Shown piece by piece: positions 17,321 through 26,422 of a DNA stretch of 64,000 bases. The notes under the pieces were generated by a model. It was not told the DNA's origin. It did no database searches and saw only the letters and a program-made list of their open reading frames with translations. The number at the start of each line of letters is the position of its first letter. Position 1 is the stretch's first letter. The stretch covers positions 1,426,001 to 1,490,000 of the forward strand of contig NZ_QFFJ01000002.1 of the NCBI RefSeq assembly GCF_003308995.1, given 5' to 3'. The translations under genes and the position numbers were made by a program. Origin of the DNA: Chitinophaga flava (GTDB lineage Bacteria > Bacteroidota > Bacteroidia > Chitinophagales > Chitinophagaceae).

Positions 17321-18502
17321 ATGGAGCGTAACTACATTCTTTTCGACACGCCCGTACGTGACTTGTTATACCCCTTTACATATACAAGACCCATTGCCGC
17401 CTGCAGAGTAGGAATACTTACCATACAGGAGAAATGGGCGTACTGGCTGGGTACGGGAGTAAGTCATTTCACTGTACCGCATTTACAGGATAAGTTTCCG
17501 TTGAACCGTGCCAGTGAGGGCGGAATAAACGTGTTATTAAATGGACATATCCTGCCGGATGAGGAGCTGGTGGCAGCGGTTGCTGCCCTGAAGCCAGACC
17601 AGGAACTCTATAAAGACAATCACCTTATTGCTAAAGCGAGCCAGGGCAGTGAAGTACATCTGCTGGCATCTGCTGATCGTAAAAACTATAATGGGCCGGT
17701 AAAAGGGATTTTTAAGCCCTGGGACATATTTATGTTGAACGACCAGGCTATCCGGGAGGACTTTGTGCTGCTGACGCGGGGGAGGACCTCTGCCCCGTTG
17801 CCGGAAGGCAACCAGGTAGTGGCGCCGGAGAATATTTTCCTGGAGCCGGGAGCTTCGGTGAACTGCAGTATCCTGAATGCATCTACAGGGCCTATTTATA
17901 TCGGGCGTAATGCGCTGGTGATGGAAGGGTGTGCTATGCGGGGGCCTGTGGCACTGGGAGAGGGAGCTGTTTTGAAGATGGGTGCAAAAGTATATGGGGC
18001 CACTACGCTGGGTCCATATTGTATTGGAGGCGGAGAGATCAAGAACAGTGTCTTTTTTGGGTATTCCAACAAGTCACATGATGGTTATGTGGGTGATGCG
18101 GTGATTGGTGAATGGTGTAACCTGGGGGCTAATACCTCCTGTTCCAATGTGAAAAATAATGCAGCCCCTGTAAAGATATGGATGGAAGCCTCGCAGTCAA
18201 CTGCTATAGCAGGGCAGAAATGTGGTGTGTTGATGGGGGATTACAGCCGCTGTGGTATTAATACCATGCTCAACACCGGTACGGTGGTGGGTGTATCCTG
18301 TAATATTTTTGGTGCGGGTTTCCCGCCGGTGTTTTTGCCGTCATTCAGCTGGGGGCATCAGGTGGGTATGGCCGCATACCGGCTGCCGGAAGCACTGCGT
18401 GATGCTGCTGCATGGATGGCCTTTAAAGGCCGGCAGCTGGAAGATACAGACCGGAAAATACTGGAGGCGGTGTTTAACGAAACCAATGCAAAACGACCTT
18501 AA
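17321..18502 (+). CDS. GlmU-like putative sugar nucleotidyltransferase with left-handed beta-helix
   Basis: A 393-residue cytoplasmic protein. The N-terminal half is a degenerate nucleotidyltransferase-like domain (start MERNYILFDTPVRDLLYPFTYTRP, cited as FDTPVRDL and YTRPIAACR) that lacks the usual GxGxRM pyrophosphorylase loop. The C-terminal part (about 180-340) has hexapeptide-type rungs: PIYIGRNALVMEG, VALGEGAVLKMGAKVYG, LGANTSCSN. It resembles the Bacteroidota 'GlmU family' proteins of unknown substrate. It lies 21 bases upstream of tpiA and is probably co-transcribed with it. Activity as a true GlmU is doubtful. Confidence 0.75.
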   Translation: MERNYILFDTPVRDLLYPFTYTRPIAACRVGILTIQEKWAYWLGTGVSHFTVPHLQDKFPLNRASEGGINVLLNGHILPDEELVAAVAALKPDQELYKDNHLIAKASQGSEVHLLASADRKNYNGPVKGIFKPWDIFMLNDQAIREDFVLLTRGRTSAPLPEGNQVVAPENIFLEPGASVNCSILNASTGPIYIGRNALVMEGCAMRGPVALGEGAVLKMGAKVYGATTLGPYCIGGGEIKNSVFFGYSNKSHDGYVGDAVIGEWCNLGANTSCSNVKNNAAPVKIWMEASQSTAIAGQKCGVLMGDYSRCGINTMLNTGTVVGVSCNIFGAGFPPVFLPSFSWGHQVGMAAYRLPEALRDAAAWMAFKGRQLEDTDRKILEAVFNETNAKRP

Positions 18503-18523
18503 AACTTAATATCACAATAATCT

Positions 18524-19285
18524 ATGAGAAAGAAAATTGTTGCAGGTAACTGGAAGATGAACCTTACACTGGCGCAGGGTGAACAGCTGATCAACGACAT
18601 TCTGCAGGCCGGGCTGAAACTGGCGGAAGGGCAGGAAGTAGTGGTAGCCACTCCGTTTCCTTATCTGACCAGGGCTAAATCCCTGCTGAAGAACTATCCG
18701 GGCTTTTATGTGGCGGCACAGAACTGTGCCAGCGAAAAATCCGGCGCCTATACCGGCGAGGTTTCCGCAGAGATGCTGCAGTCTGTAGGTGTGGATTACG
18801 TGATCCTGGGCCATTCTGAGAGAAGGGAGTATTTTCAGGAGAGCAACGGGGTGCTGGCCCGGAAAGTAGATCAGGCCCTGGCAGCCGGCATCAAGCCTAT
18901 TTTCTGTTGCGGTGAGCCGCTGGATATCCGGAAGGCAGAAACCCAGAATGCTTATGTAGCCAAACAACTGGAAGAAAGCCTGTTCCACCTCACAGCAGAA
19001 CAGTTCAAAGATGTGGTGATTGCTTATGAGCCGATCTGGGCTATTGGCACCGGTCTTACCGCCAGTGCAGCACAGGCACAGGACATGCATGCGTTTATCC
19101 GTTCCCAGATTGCTGCCAAATATGGCCGTGAGGCTGCACTGCACCTGACTATCCTGTACGGTGGCAGCGCCAAGCCAGGCAATGCCGGTGAACTGTTTGC
19201 CAACCCCGACGTGGATGGTGGCCTGATTGGAGGCGCTTCCCTGGTGGCCGGCGATTTTGTGGCTATCATTCAGCATCTGAGTTAG
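18524..19285 (+). CDS. tpiA: Triosephosphate isomerase
   Basis: A 253-residue glycolytic enzyme that interconverts dihydroxyacetone phosphate and glyceraldehyde 3-phosphate. The TIM-barrel catalytic residues are visible: N9 and K11 in AGNWKMN, H97 in ILGHSERR, and E169 in AYEPIWAIGTG. Phosphate-binding segments YGGSAKPGN and GGLIGGASL lie near the C-terminus. Length is standard. All key residues are present, so it should be active. A hairpin follows. Confidence 0.98.
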   Translation: MRKKIVAGNWKMNLTLAQGEQLINDILQAGLKLAEGQEVVVATPFPYLTRAKSLLKNYPGFYVAAQNCASEKSGAYTGEVSAEMLQSVGVDYVILGHSERREYFQESNGVLARKVDQALAAGIKPIFCCGEPLDIRKAETQNAYVAKQLEESLFHLTAEQFKDVVIAYEPIWAIGTGLTASAAQAQDMHAFIRSQIAAKYGREAALHLTILYGGSAKPGNAGELFANPDVDGGLIGGASLVAGDFVAIIQHLS

Positions 19286-19310
19286 TATTTTTAGCAAAGA
19301 AAAATAAACG

Positions 19311-19338
19311 CGTAGATACATCGAAAGGTGTATCTACG
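19311..19338 (+). terminator. Hairpin after tpiA
   Basis: CGTAGATACA and TGTATCTACG form a perfect 10-bp stem with an 8-base loop, 26 bases past the stop. No long T run follows. Confidence 0.65.
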
Positions 19339-19481
19339 CTGCGTTTGGGGGTATTTTGGCTGTGCGCGGAAGATATTTCTGCGTATTTTTTTAGTATAAA
19401 ATGCTAAAAAAATTAGTATTTCTGAAAAAAGGTTGTATATTCGTATTGTCATTCTAACAGGAAGAATTAAAATATCAGGTT

Positions 19482-20078
19482 ATGAATACGAATTATGAAG
19501 TTTCGGAAGCGTTATTTGATTATTTACTGGTGGTGAATCCGGATGTAGTAGTATCGAAAGATGTAAATCGGATCCGTCAGTTTATAGCGACCTCTTTGAA
19601 GGATGCAGCTGCAATTACGGCGCCGGTATATATCCCATTATTCAGATCTGAGTTTCCGCAACGTTTTGAAGATGACTTTATTGACATGGTGGAAGCGATA
19701 GCAAAGCGGCAGTCAGGTTTTGCGATCTATACCTCCCGGCTGGAAGCGCTGAAACATGCAGACGGACGGCAGAGTATCTGTGTAAATGTAGCCAATCCCA
19801 AACCACTGATGGAGCTGCACAAAAGCATCATGCAGTGTTTTGATCTGAAGCCACAGCATTTCAAACCTTACATGACAGTAGCCAGAGGCCTGGATGATGC
19901 GGCAATAGCCAAGGTTTTACCGGCTTTAACACAGCGACTGTTTGTACGGAGTTTCAATTGCCATTGTTTGACGCTGATGAGAAGACCAGTGACAGGCGGC
20001 AAATACGAAAGAGTGAGAGACATTGTGTTTGGTGATATCGAACATATGACCGGATCATTATTCAACTATGCTGCATAG
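19482..20078 (+). CDS. 2H-phosphoesterase-like protein lacking both catalytic histidines
   Basis: A 198-residue cytoplasmic protein that resembles the 2'-5' RNA ligase/LigT fold. The second motif of that family, PHxTxAR, appears as PYMTVAR (129-135). The first, HxTLF, appears as YIPLF (50-54). Both histidines are thus Tyr, and the first Thr is Pro. The surrounding strand and helix pattern (FRSEFPQRFEDDF, ELHKSIMQCFDLKPQHFK) fits the family. I infer a non-catalytic, possibly RNA- or nucleotide-binding role. The assignment rests on motif position alone. Monocistronic, and no clear promoter was found. Confidence 0.55.
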   Translation: MNTNYEVSEALFDYLLVVNPDVVVSKDVNRIRQFIATSLKDAAAITAPVYIPLFRSEFPQRFEDDFIDMVEAIAKRQSGFAIYTSRLEALKHADGRQSICVNVANPKPLMELHKSIMQCFDLKPQHFKPYMTVARGLDDAAIAKVLPALTQRLFVRSFNCHCLTLMRRPVTGGKYERVRDIVFGDIEHMTGSLFNYAA

Positions 20079-20532
20079 GCAGTTGAATCAATTATATTGT
20101 ATCATGTAGATCATTGTCTGAATCGGGAAGGACGGTTGGAGATGCATTGGATGAAAATTGAACGAATCACATTATGAATGCTGCAGTAAAGATTGCAGAT
20201 ACTATTTTGTTGCCCCTGTTTCTTCAATTCTCATCTGTAGTTTGTTTCCCCCAAGTTAACCATTCTCTGTCTTTTCTTTCTTTACTACGCTGTTACGCGA
20301 TTATCTGTGTGCAGGTACAGATGATATTCCGGATAAAATGATTATTCGCTGGGATATCGGCCATAGTAGCTGTATGCGCCGGGCGTTGAGTACCGGACTG
20401 ATAAGCGTAAATGTATTTCAGTGCCACAGGATTAATCGTTACATTCGTTTGATCATCGGCAGATATGCCAATGAATCTTACCAATCTGTATTATCCTGAT
20501 TCAGACATTTTTTAGCGATAACCATTGATATT
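20079..20532. other. 454-base gap without a convincing gene
   Basis: No start, codon pattern or motif supports a gene. A 63-codon minus frame (20293-20484) looks random. The AT-rich right half would hold the acylphosphatase promoter, but no clear TAnnTTTG element is seen. Confidence 0.4.
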
Positions 20533-20826
20533 ATGACAACCAAATCAATCGTGCATAAAGAAATTATTGTGAGAGGCCGCGTACAGGGAGTTGGTTACCG
20601 GGCTAATGCAAAACATATGGCAGACCTGCTGGGAGTGCAGGGACAGATCAAAAATATGCCGGATAAGGCAGTATGGATTCTGGCAGAAGCGGAAGAGACG
20701 GTGATGGAAGAATTTTTGACATGGTGCCGTAAAGGTCCTGCCATGGCTAAAGTTACGGAAATGGAAATCATCGTGGGGCCAGTGTTGCAAGTAGTCGGTT
20801 TTACCATTTTACATTCAGCGGATTAA
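20533..20826 (+). CDS. acyP: Acylphosphatase
   Basis: A 97-residue enzyme that hydrolyses acyl phosphates such as carbamoyl phosphate or 1,3-bisphosphoglycerate in the cytoplasm. The catalytic residues fall exactly at the canonical positions: R23 in GRVQGVGYR (15-23) and N41 in GQIKNMPD. The overall ferredoxin-like length is typical. Its role may be metabolite clean-up; it is not in an operon. Confidence 0.93.
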   Translation: MTTKSIVHKEIIVRGRVQGVGYRANAKHMADLLGVQGQIKNMPDKAVWILAEAEETVMEEFLTWCRKGPAMAKVTEMEIIVGPVLQVVGFTILHSAD

Positions 20827-21146
20827 TAGCGCTCAATTGTTGGTGTTTGTTCGTCTCATCAGATTCATCTTTATCATCTAAGTCATCATTAATACAAGCC
20901 TGCAGTTTTTAGTCTATAGATGTTCATATGCTCATCTATCAGGCAATCTATGTTGGTCACCCTGTCATCAGCGGGTATCAGTATCTGATAGATACTCAGT
21001 TGTTGAATTTGGTGCCAATACTTGAAACAGCCTATAGTAGTTGTTGTTACTATCCTTCTATATAAACCTGGTTAAATAACAGGTTATGGTGTTCGTTCCT
21101 ATGCCTGGATTACCTTAGCGTCCTTATTCCGGTAATCCTGAAATGC
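20827..21146. other. 320-base gap without a gene
   Basis: The stretch between acyP and the long inverted repeat shows no convincing frame, promoter or RNA on either strand. Confidence 0.4.
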
Positions 21147-21212
21147 AGAAAGCGCAAAGAATACGACGGGCCGCTGTTAGCAACTCCAGCCGTATCATTC
21201 TTTGCGCTTTCT
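21147..21212. terminator. 16-bp perfect inverted repeat between convergent genes
   Basis: AGAAAGCGCAAAGAAT (21147-21162) and its exact complement (21197-21212) enclose a 34-base loop. It lies between acyP and the convergent metallopeptidase gene, so it can act as a bidirectional terminator, although T runs are short. Confidence 0.6.
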
Positions 21213-21232
21213 TATTTGGTACGAACGAACGA

Positions 21233-23374
21233 TTAGTTTTCTACATTAATATTAAGATTGCCGGGAGCCTGCTGTTTGATATTCATTCTTTTGCTCTGCA
21301 TGTATCCGCGGTATTTGTCGGCTACGTTGTCTGGTTGTTTGACACCGTTGATATAGAGACCGTTTTCATTCTTCTCGATAGAGAAAGACTGTTTGGTATC
21401 AATCAATTTATCATCAGCCATTTTGTTGATCATTTCGCGGTACATTTTGGAAGTGTTGGCAGCTCTTTCGCTGGCACTATGAGCGTTTCGCATCGCGTTT
21501 TCGGCCTGCATTTTAGCGTGTTCAGCTTGCCTTTGAGAACGTTCGGCGATTCTTTTTTCGTTCATCGCTCTGTGCATTTCTTCTCCGTGGGCTCTGGAAG
21601 AGTCGCGTGTGAAGATCATCCGTTGCTGATTGAGGGCCATCAGTTTATTGTTGGTGTCGCGCATACTTCTCTGTAGGATAACCTTGTTTTCTTCCATTCT
21701 TTTATGCATAGTTTCACGAGCCTTCTTCCATTCCTCACTGTTTCGGGTATCGTCGTAGGCAGCCTTGATATCCTTCTGGATCTGGGCCCAGTCGATGCTT
21801 TTCAGTGCTTCGCGGGCAGCTTGCTGGGCAGCCTGTGATTCCTGGGCCAGCGCTTTCCAGTCAATCTTGTCGGTGGCAGCTTTGGCTTCTGCCTGTATCT
21901 TCTTCATGTCCACCTCTTTAAGCTGCTGCATGGCTTTTTCCACGCTTCTTTGTGCGGCCTGCAGTTGCTTTCTGATCATCAGTGAATCGCTGGTGCGAGA
22001 ACGGCCAGGAACGCTGTCAGTAAAGAAGTTTGATAATGGTGATATGTGGGCAGCTGTATTGGGAGCCATTATCATCGGACCCACGGTATTGTAGACAAAC
22101 GCAAGCACATCAGAATCTGATAAATCGGGAGCATCCGGCGGTGGCGGCGGAGCATCTGGTGGTGGTGGTGCATCCGGTGGCGGTGGTGGAGCATCTGGAG
22201 GAACAGGCTGGCCTGGTTCGGGTGTGGTGGAAGGAGCCGGTGGTGGAGGCGGAACAGGTGTTGCTGGCCCCGTATGAATAACCGTTTGGCGGATGCTGGT
22301 ATCAGCAGTAGCTTTTTCCTGATGCTGTTTCTGGTCCTGGCTTTTTCCTTTGGCAGGGTTGAGCCATGCAATGGAAACGAGTGCAGTAGCAATGATCAGG
22401 ACTGCCATGAGTTTCTGGCTATAATTAAGATGTTTTGTTTTCATCTCCATGATTCTTTTGATGCGGTAAAACAGATGTTGTTTGTCATCTGCAGCAGCCA
22501 TGGCCAGGGGATTGGAATTTAACCGGTACTCTTCCAATGCAACCAGTGCCCGGGCATAATGCAGCGGTTGAACGGTCCCCGAGATAACGAGGTCGTCGCA
22601 ACAGTGTTCCCTTTCCTGGCGGATGATACGGGAAATCAGCCATACGAAGGGATTGAAGAAAAGAATGGTTTCAACAACGGATTGGAAGATATTCAACAGA
22701 TAATCATTGCGTTTAACGTGTGCCAGTTCGTGCAGCAGGATGGCTTCCAGCTGTTCTTCCGACAGGTTATTGACCATGGCCACCGGCAGCAGGATCACGG
22801 GTTTAAGGAAACCCAGCATCACAGGCACCTGGACATAACGGGACACCAGTAGTTGCACCTTACGGGATAGCTGCAACTGAGCCATCAATTTGTGGAGATG
22901 TTTTTCCCATGCTTCACCCATGGGTTCTACCATGGTAGTACGTATCCGGTGCAATTGCAAAAGGTCGGATGCCAGCTTGATCGCCATGATCAGCATGCCA
23001 GCAAGGTATAAGGTAACCAGTATAGGAAAACACAGCTCCAGGCTGGGAAACAACATTGCCATCTTAGCCTGCCCGGGATAGGGGGCTGTGGGCTGACCGG
23101 CCAGTAAGGCCAGATCAGTGGCGGTATATTGTACTGCCAGCTGGCGGGTCGCAGAAATAGTTTGTAACTGCTGGTAAAAGGTGATCAGAAACCAGGCGAA
23201 TATCCCGGTGAGTGCAAAAAACGACAGATTGTATTTGATCCTGGCACTGGCCATGGGCCATAGTTTCAATACTACTTTCAGGCAGGCATATACGAAAAAA
23301 GCTTGCCAGATGGCATGGAGAATGCTCCAGCCCAGCGCCCGTACCAGATCGCCGGTAATAGGTAATAAGTGCAT
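21233..23374 (-). CDS. M56 family (BlaR1-like) membrane metallopeptidase
   Basis: A 713-residue membrane protease-sensor that would cleave, or trigger cleavage of, the BlaI repressor encoded just upstream. It has N-terminal membrane helices, a zinc site HELAH at 215-219 (AILLHELAHVKRND), the distal acidic REHCCDDLV (255-263), a further helix near 321-337 and a Pro/Asp-rich spacer (about 370-416, runs of PPPPDA). A long Ala/Glu/Lys coiled-coil (about 450-650) replaces the penicillin-binding sensor domain of true BlaR1, so the signal is unlikely to be a beta-lactam. The gene begins 18 bases after blaI and is co-transcribed. DNA repeats in the spacer reflect proline codons. Confidence 0.85.
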   Translation of the reverse strand: MHLLPITGDLVRALGWSILHAIWQAFFVYACLKVVLKLWPMASARIKYNLSFFALTGIFAWFLITFYQQLQTISATRQLAVQYTATDLALLAGQPTAPYPGQAKMAMLFPSLELCFPILVTLYLAGMLIMAIKLASDLLQLHRIRTTMVEPMGEAWEKHLHKLMAQLQLSRKVQLLVSRYVQVPVMLGFLKPVILLPVAMVNNLSEEQLEAILLHELAHVKRNDYLLNIFQSVVETILFFNPFVWLISRIIRQEREHCCDDLVISGTVQPLHYARALVALEEYRLNSNPLAMAAADDKQHLFYRIKRIMEMKTKHLNYSQKLMAVLIIATALVSIAWLNPAKGKSQDQKQHQEKATADTSIRQTVIHTGPATPVPPPPPAPSTTPEPGQPVPPDAPPPPPDAPPPPDAPPPPPDAPDLSDSDVLAFVYNTVGPMIMAPNTAAHISPLSNFFTDSVPGRSRTSDSLMIRKQLQAAQRSVEKAMQQLKEVDMKKIQAEAKAATDKIDWKALAQESQAAQQAAREALKSIDWAQIQKDIKAAYDDTRNSEEWKKARETMHKRMEENKVILQRSMRDTNNKLMALNQQRMIFTRDSSRAHGEEMHRAMNEKRIAERSQRQAEHAKMQAENAMRNAHSASERAANTSKMYREMINKMADDKLIDTKQSFSIEKNENGLYINGVKQPDNVADKYRGYMQSKRMNIKQQAPGNLNINVEN

Positions 23375-23392
23375 AGTCAGTTTTTTTACCTG

Positions 23393-23782
23393 TTATCGTT
23401 TTTGTTGTTTTTCCATCTCAGACAAATATTGCCGGATCTGATCCAGCTCCGCTTCGGAAGAACGGTGATGTCCCAATGCTTGTAATACCAGTTTGGACGC
23501 CGATCCGCCAAAGACAGTATCAATCATTTTATTCAGCAGTTGTTGTTGCGTTTTTTCCTGCGAAACAGCCGCTTTGTATACATGTGTTTTGCTGCTGGTA
23601 TCTCGTTCCAGCAACTCCTTCTCATGCATGATCTGCATTAACTTCAGCGTAGTGGTATAACCGGCATCTTTGGTTTCAGATAAGATATCATGCACTTCCC
23701 GTACAGTGCAGGGACCTTTCTCCCATAGGATGCTCAGAATCTCAAGTTCGCTTTCAGTAGGCTTTATATGTTTCCCAGTCAT
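23393..23782 (-). CDS. BlaI/MecI/CopY family transcriptional repressor
   Basis: A 129-residue DNA-binding protein with an N-terminal winged helix (about 5-75). IKPTESELEILSILWEKG-PCTVREVHDIL and GYTTTLKLMQIMHEKELLERD are typical of the family. A C-terminal dimerisation helix follows (QQLLNKMIDTVFGGSASKLVLQ). The ATG at 23782 gives the normal start; an upstream extension to 23854 would translate the operator. With the M56 gene it forms a repressor/protease switch. It should bind the two dyads at its own promoter. Confidence 0.92.
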   Translation of the reverse strand: MTGKHIKPTESELEILSILWEKGPCTVREVHDILSETKDAGYTTTLKLMQIMHEKELLERDTSSKTHVYKAAVSQEKTQQQLLNKMIDTVFGGSASKLVLQALGHHRSSEAELDQIRQYLSEMEKQQKR

Positions 23783-23807
23783 GGTTTGATCAGAATGATT
23801 ATTGTTG

Positions 23808-23847
23808 TACGAATATCTTCGTAAACAAATGTACGATTGTTTTCGTA
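23808..23847 (-). promoter_or_regulatory. Two tandem BlaI-type operators
   Basis: TACGA-N6-TCGTA occurs twice (23808-23823 and 23832-23847), with 24 bases centre to centre, just over two helical turns. The dyads flank and overlap the -7 element of the blaI promoter. They resemble the TACA/TGTA half-site logic of BlaI/MecI operators and are the only such pair seen here. Confidence 0.75.
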
Positions 23848-23855
23848 ATTCCAAA
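23826..23855 (-). promoter_or_regulatory. Promoter of the blaI-M56 operon
   Basis: On the minus strand, TTTG (23855-23852) and TACATTTG (23833-23826) are separated by 18 bases. The -7 element lies between and partly within the two operator dyads, as expected for autorepression. Confidence 0.75.
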
Positions 23856-24046
23856 AAAATCGCAGGGGAAAGTGATAAAGTAGTTTTTAAACGGGATGAA
23901 CGGAAAGCGGAAAAAGTCAGCGAAACCGAACAACTTATGGTTTGAAATCGAACAAAGATGAAAATAGTATATGTGTATTGTTTTGTCTTTTAGATATATA
24001 TTTATTGGCATTTCCTTGGTGCGGATAGAAAACTCATTAACAGCAT

Positions 24047-26422
24047 ATGATAAAAAACTATATCAAAATAGCCTTCCGCCATTTTTTTCATCATAAACTG
24101 TATACCGGTATTAACATGATCGGATTGGCCATGGGTATGGCTGTAGCTTTAGTGATCGGTTTGTGGGTATGGGACGAATGGTCGTTTGATTATTATCACG
24201 AACGCCACGACCACCTGGCCCGTATTGTGAGTACAGAACAAAACAACGGGGCGCTGGTCACCAGTCCGGGTGTCCCCATTCCACTGGCAGACGAGTTGCG
24301 CAGTAAATACGGGGCTGACTTTAAACGGATCGCAGTAGCATTTCCCAATTATACCCATACCCTGGCTAACGGGGATACTAAAATTGCTGCTGCCGGTAGA
24401 TGGACACAGCCTGATCTTCCGACCATGCTGTCACTTAAAATGGTTGCCGGCCGCCAGGATGCGCTGAACGATCCTTCTTCTGTACTACTGACTCAATCAC
24501 TGGCGAAAGCACTTTTCGGGGAAACAGATCCCATGAACAAAATACTGCGCATGGACAACCGCATGGATCTGAAAGTGGCTGGTGTTTATGAAGACCTTCC
24601 CAATAATACCACCTTCCATGACACCCGGCTATTCCTTCCCTGGACTAAAGCGGAGCGTGAGCTGGTATGGCTGAAAGATGCTGAAAAAGACTGGAGCTCT
24701 CACCACTGGGACCTGATCGTGGAGCTGAATGATCAGGCTTCGTTGTCAACAGTATCAGCCAAAATAAGAGACCTGGCGCAGGGACATGTTAAGGCTGGTA
24801 AAGAGATATTTTCACTGCATCCGATGAACAAATGGCACCTTTATAGTGAATTTATCGATGGTTTTAATACTGGTGGCCGTATTCGTATGGTCAGGCTGGT
24901 AGCTACCATCGGGTTGTTTATATTGCTGCTGGCAATGATCAATTTTATGAACCTGGCGACCGCCAGGAGTGAGCATCGCGCGAAGGAAATAGGATTACGC
25001 AAAGCCATTGGCTCCTTGCGTAGCCAGCTGATAGGGCAGTTTCTGACAGAATCCGTACTGGTGGCTTTGTTTGCACTGATGCTGAGTATATTGTTTGTAC
25101 AAGGTGGCCTGTCTGCTCTGAATACACTGACAGAAAAGGACATGGTGCTGCCATGGGGGAATCCGCTTTTCTGGGCTGGTATGCTGCTTTTTACACTGGT
25201 CACAGGTTTGCTGGCAGGTAGTTATCCTGCTTTTCTGTTATCCCGCTTTGAGCCTGTCAAAGTGCTGAAAGGCAACTTCGCAGCTGGTAAAACATCCAGG
25301 CTGCCCAGGCAGGTGCTGATAGTCTTACAGTTTACAGTATCTATCACACTCGTGATTGGCACTATGGTAGTTTTCCGTCAGCTGCAATATGCACGCAACC
25401 GGCCTGCGGGTTATACCAGGGAAGGTTTGATCACATTGGGCATAAATACACCGCAATTATATCAGGCAGATTATAACAGACTGCGGCAGGATCTCCTGGA
25501 AACCGGTGATGTAGCGGATATGGCTTATTCTTCCGTAGCCGCTACGGAAGTGCCGGAAAATATAAAGGATATCAGCTGGAAGGGTAAAGACCCCAATATG
25601 GTACCACAGTTGAAATGTATAGCCGTTACACACGACTATGGTAAAACCATGGGCTGGCAGTTACTGGATGGACGGGATTTTTCGCGGGAATACGCTACCG
25701 ATACCAGTTCTCTGGTGATCAATGAAACAGCAGCCCGGTTGCTGGGCTTTGCCCATCCTGTGGGAGAGACGGTACTTTATGGAGGAAAACCTTGTCTGAT
25801 CCGGGGCGTCGTGAAAGACATGATCATGGAATCTCCCTATCAGCCGGTGGCTCCTACGCTTTTTATACTGGGGTACGAATGGCATAATTTTATCACCGTG
25901 CGAATCAGGCCTGGAGCTGGTATAGTAGCGGCACTGGCCGAAATAGAACAGGTGTTCAGACGATACAATCCTGCGGCTCCTTTTGAATTTAAATTTATTG
26001 ATGACAACTATGCCCGGAAATTCTCTGATGAGAAACGCCTGGGCCGTTTGGCAGCTATATTTGCGGGGCTTGCCGTGTTTATTTCCTGTCTGGGATTATT
26101 TGGATTATCAGCTTTTATCGTATCAAGCCGGACCAAAGAGATTGGTATCCGGAAAGTATTAGGGGCCTCTGTTTTTAATCTCTGGGCCTTGTTATCCGGT
26201 GATTTTATCCGGCTGATTTTCATTGCTATTCTCATTGCCATGCCATTGGGGTACTATGGCATGACGCGTTGGCTGGGGCAATATGTTTACCATACCACCC
26301 TTGCCTGGTGGATCTTTGCGGCAGCCAGCATGGGTGCTGTGCTGGTGGCAATGCTGACGGTCAGCATACAAAGTATGAAAGCGGCGAGAAAAAATCCGGT
26401 CAACAGCCTAACGGTTTCTTAG
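24047..26422 (+). CDS. ABC transporter permease (MacB/FtsX type)
   Basis: A 791-residue inner-membrane permease with two FtsX domains. It has an N-terminal helix (about 20-43) in IAFRHFFHHKLYTGINMIGLAMGMAVA, cited as RHFFHHKLYT, and a large periplasmic core domain. A helix group near 285-420 has the KEIGLRKAIGS coupling helix, then a second periplasmic domain and a final helix group with KEIGIRKVLGAS. No ATPase gene is adjacent, as is frequent for these Bacteroidota permeases. Substrate unknown; antimicrobial peptide export or signalling is possible. Its 3' end overlaps the convergent hydroxylase gene by 15 bases. Confidence 0.88.
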   Translation: MIKNYIKIAFRHFFHHKLYTGINMIGLAMGMAVALVIGLWVWDEWSFDYYHERHDHLARIVSTEQNNGALVTSPGVPIPLADELRSKYGADFKRIAVAFPNYTHTLANGDTKIAAAGRWTQPDLPTMLSLKMVAGRQDALNDPSSVLLTQSLAKALFGETDPMNKILRMDNRMDLKVAGVYEDLPNNTTFHDTRLFLPWTKAERELVWLKDAEKDWSSHHWDLIVELNDQASLSTVSAKIRDLAQGHVKAGKEIFSLHPMNKWHLYSEFIDGFNTGGRIRMVRLVATIGLFILLLAMINFMNLATARSEHRAKEIGLRKAIGSLRSQLIGQFLTESVLVALFALMLSILFVQGGLSALNTLTEKDMVLPWGNPLFWAGMLLFTLVTGLLAGSYPAFLLSRFEPVKVLKGNFAAGKTSRLPRQVLIVLQFTVSITLVIGTMVVFRQLQYARNRPAGYTREGLITLGINTPQLYQADYNRLRQDLLETGDVADMAYSSVAATEVPENIKDISWKGKDPNMVPQLKCIAVTHDYGKTMGWQLLDGRDFSREYATDTSSLVINETAARLLGFAHPVGETVLYGGKPCLIRGVVKDMIMESPYQPVAPTLFILGYEWHNFITVRIRPGAGIVAALAEIEQVFRRYNPAAPFEFKFIDDNYARKFSDEKRLGRLAAIFAGLAVFISCLGLFGLSAFIVSSRTKEIGIRKVLGASVFNLWALLSGDFIRLIFIAILIAMPLGYYGMTRWLGQYVYHTTLAWWIFAAASMGAVLVAMLTVSIQSMKAARKNPVNSLTVS

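Noticed and set aside
20293..20484. Possible 63-codon minus-strand gene
   Set aside because: No start context, no motif, and amino-acid content looks random.
22125..22260. GC-rich minisatellite-like or CRISPR-like repeats
   Set aside because: They are explained by proline-rich PPPPDA repeats in the M56 protein; units vary and there are no uniform spacers.
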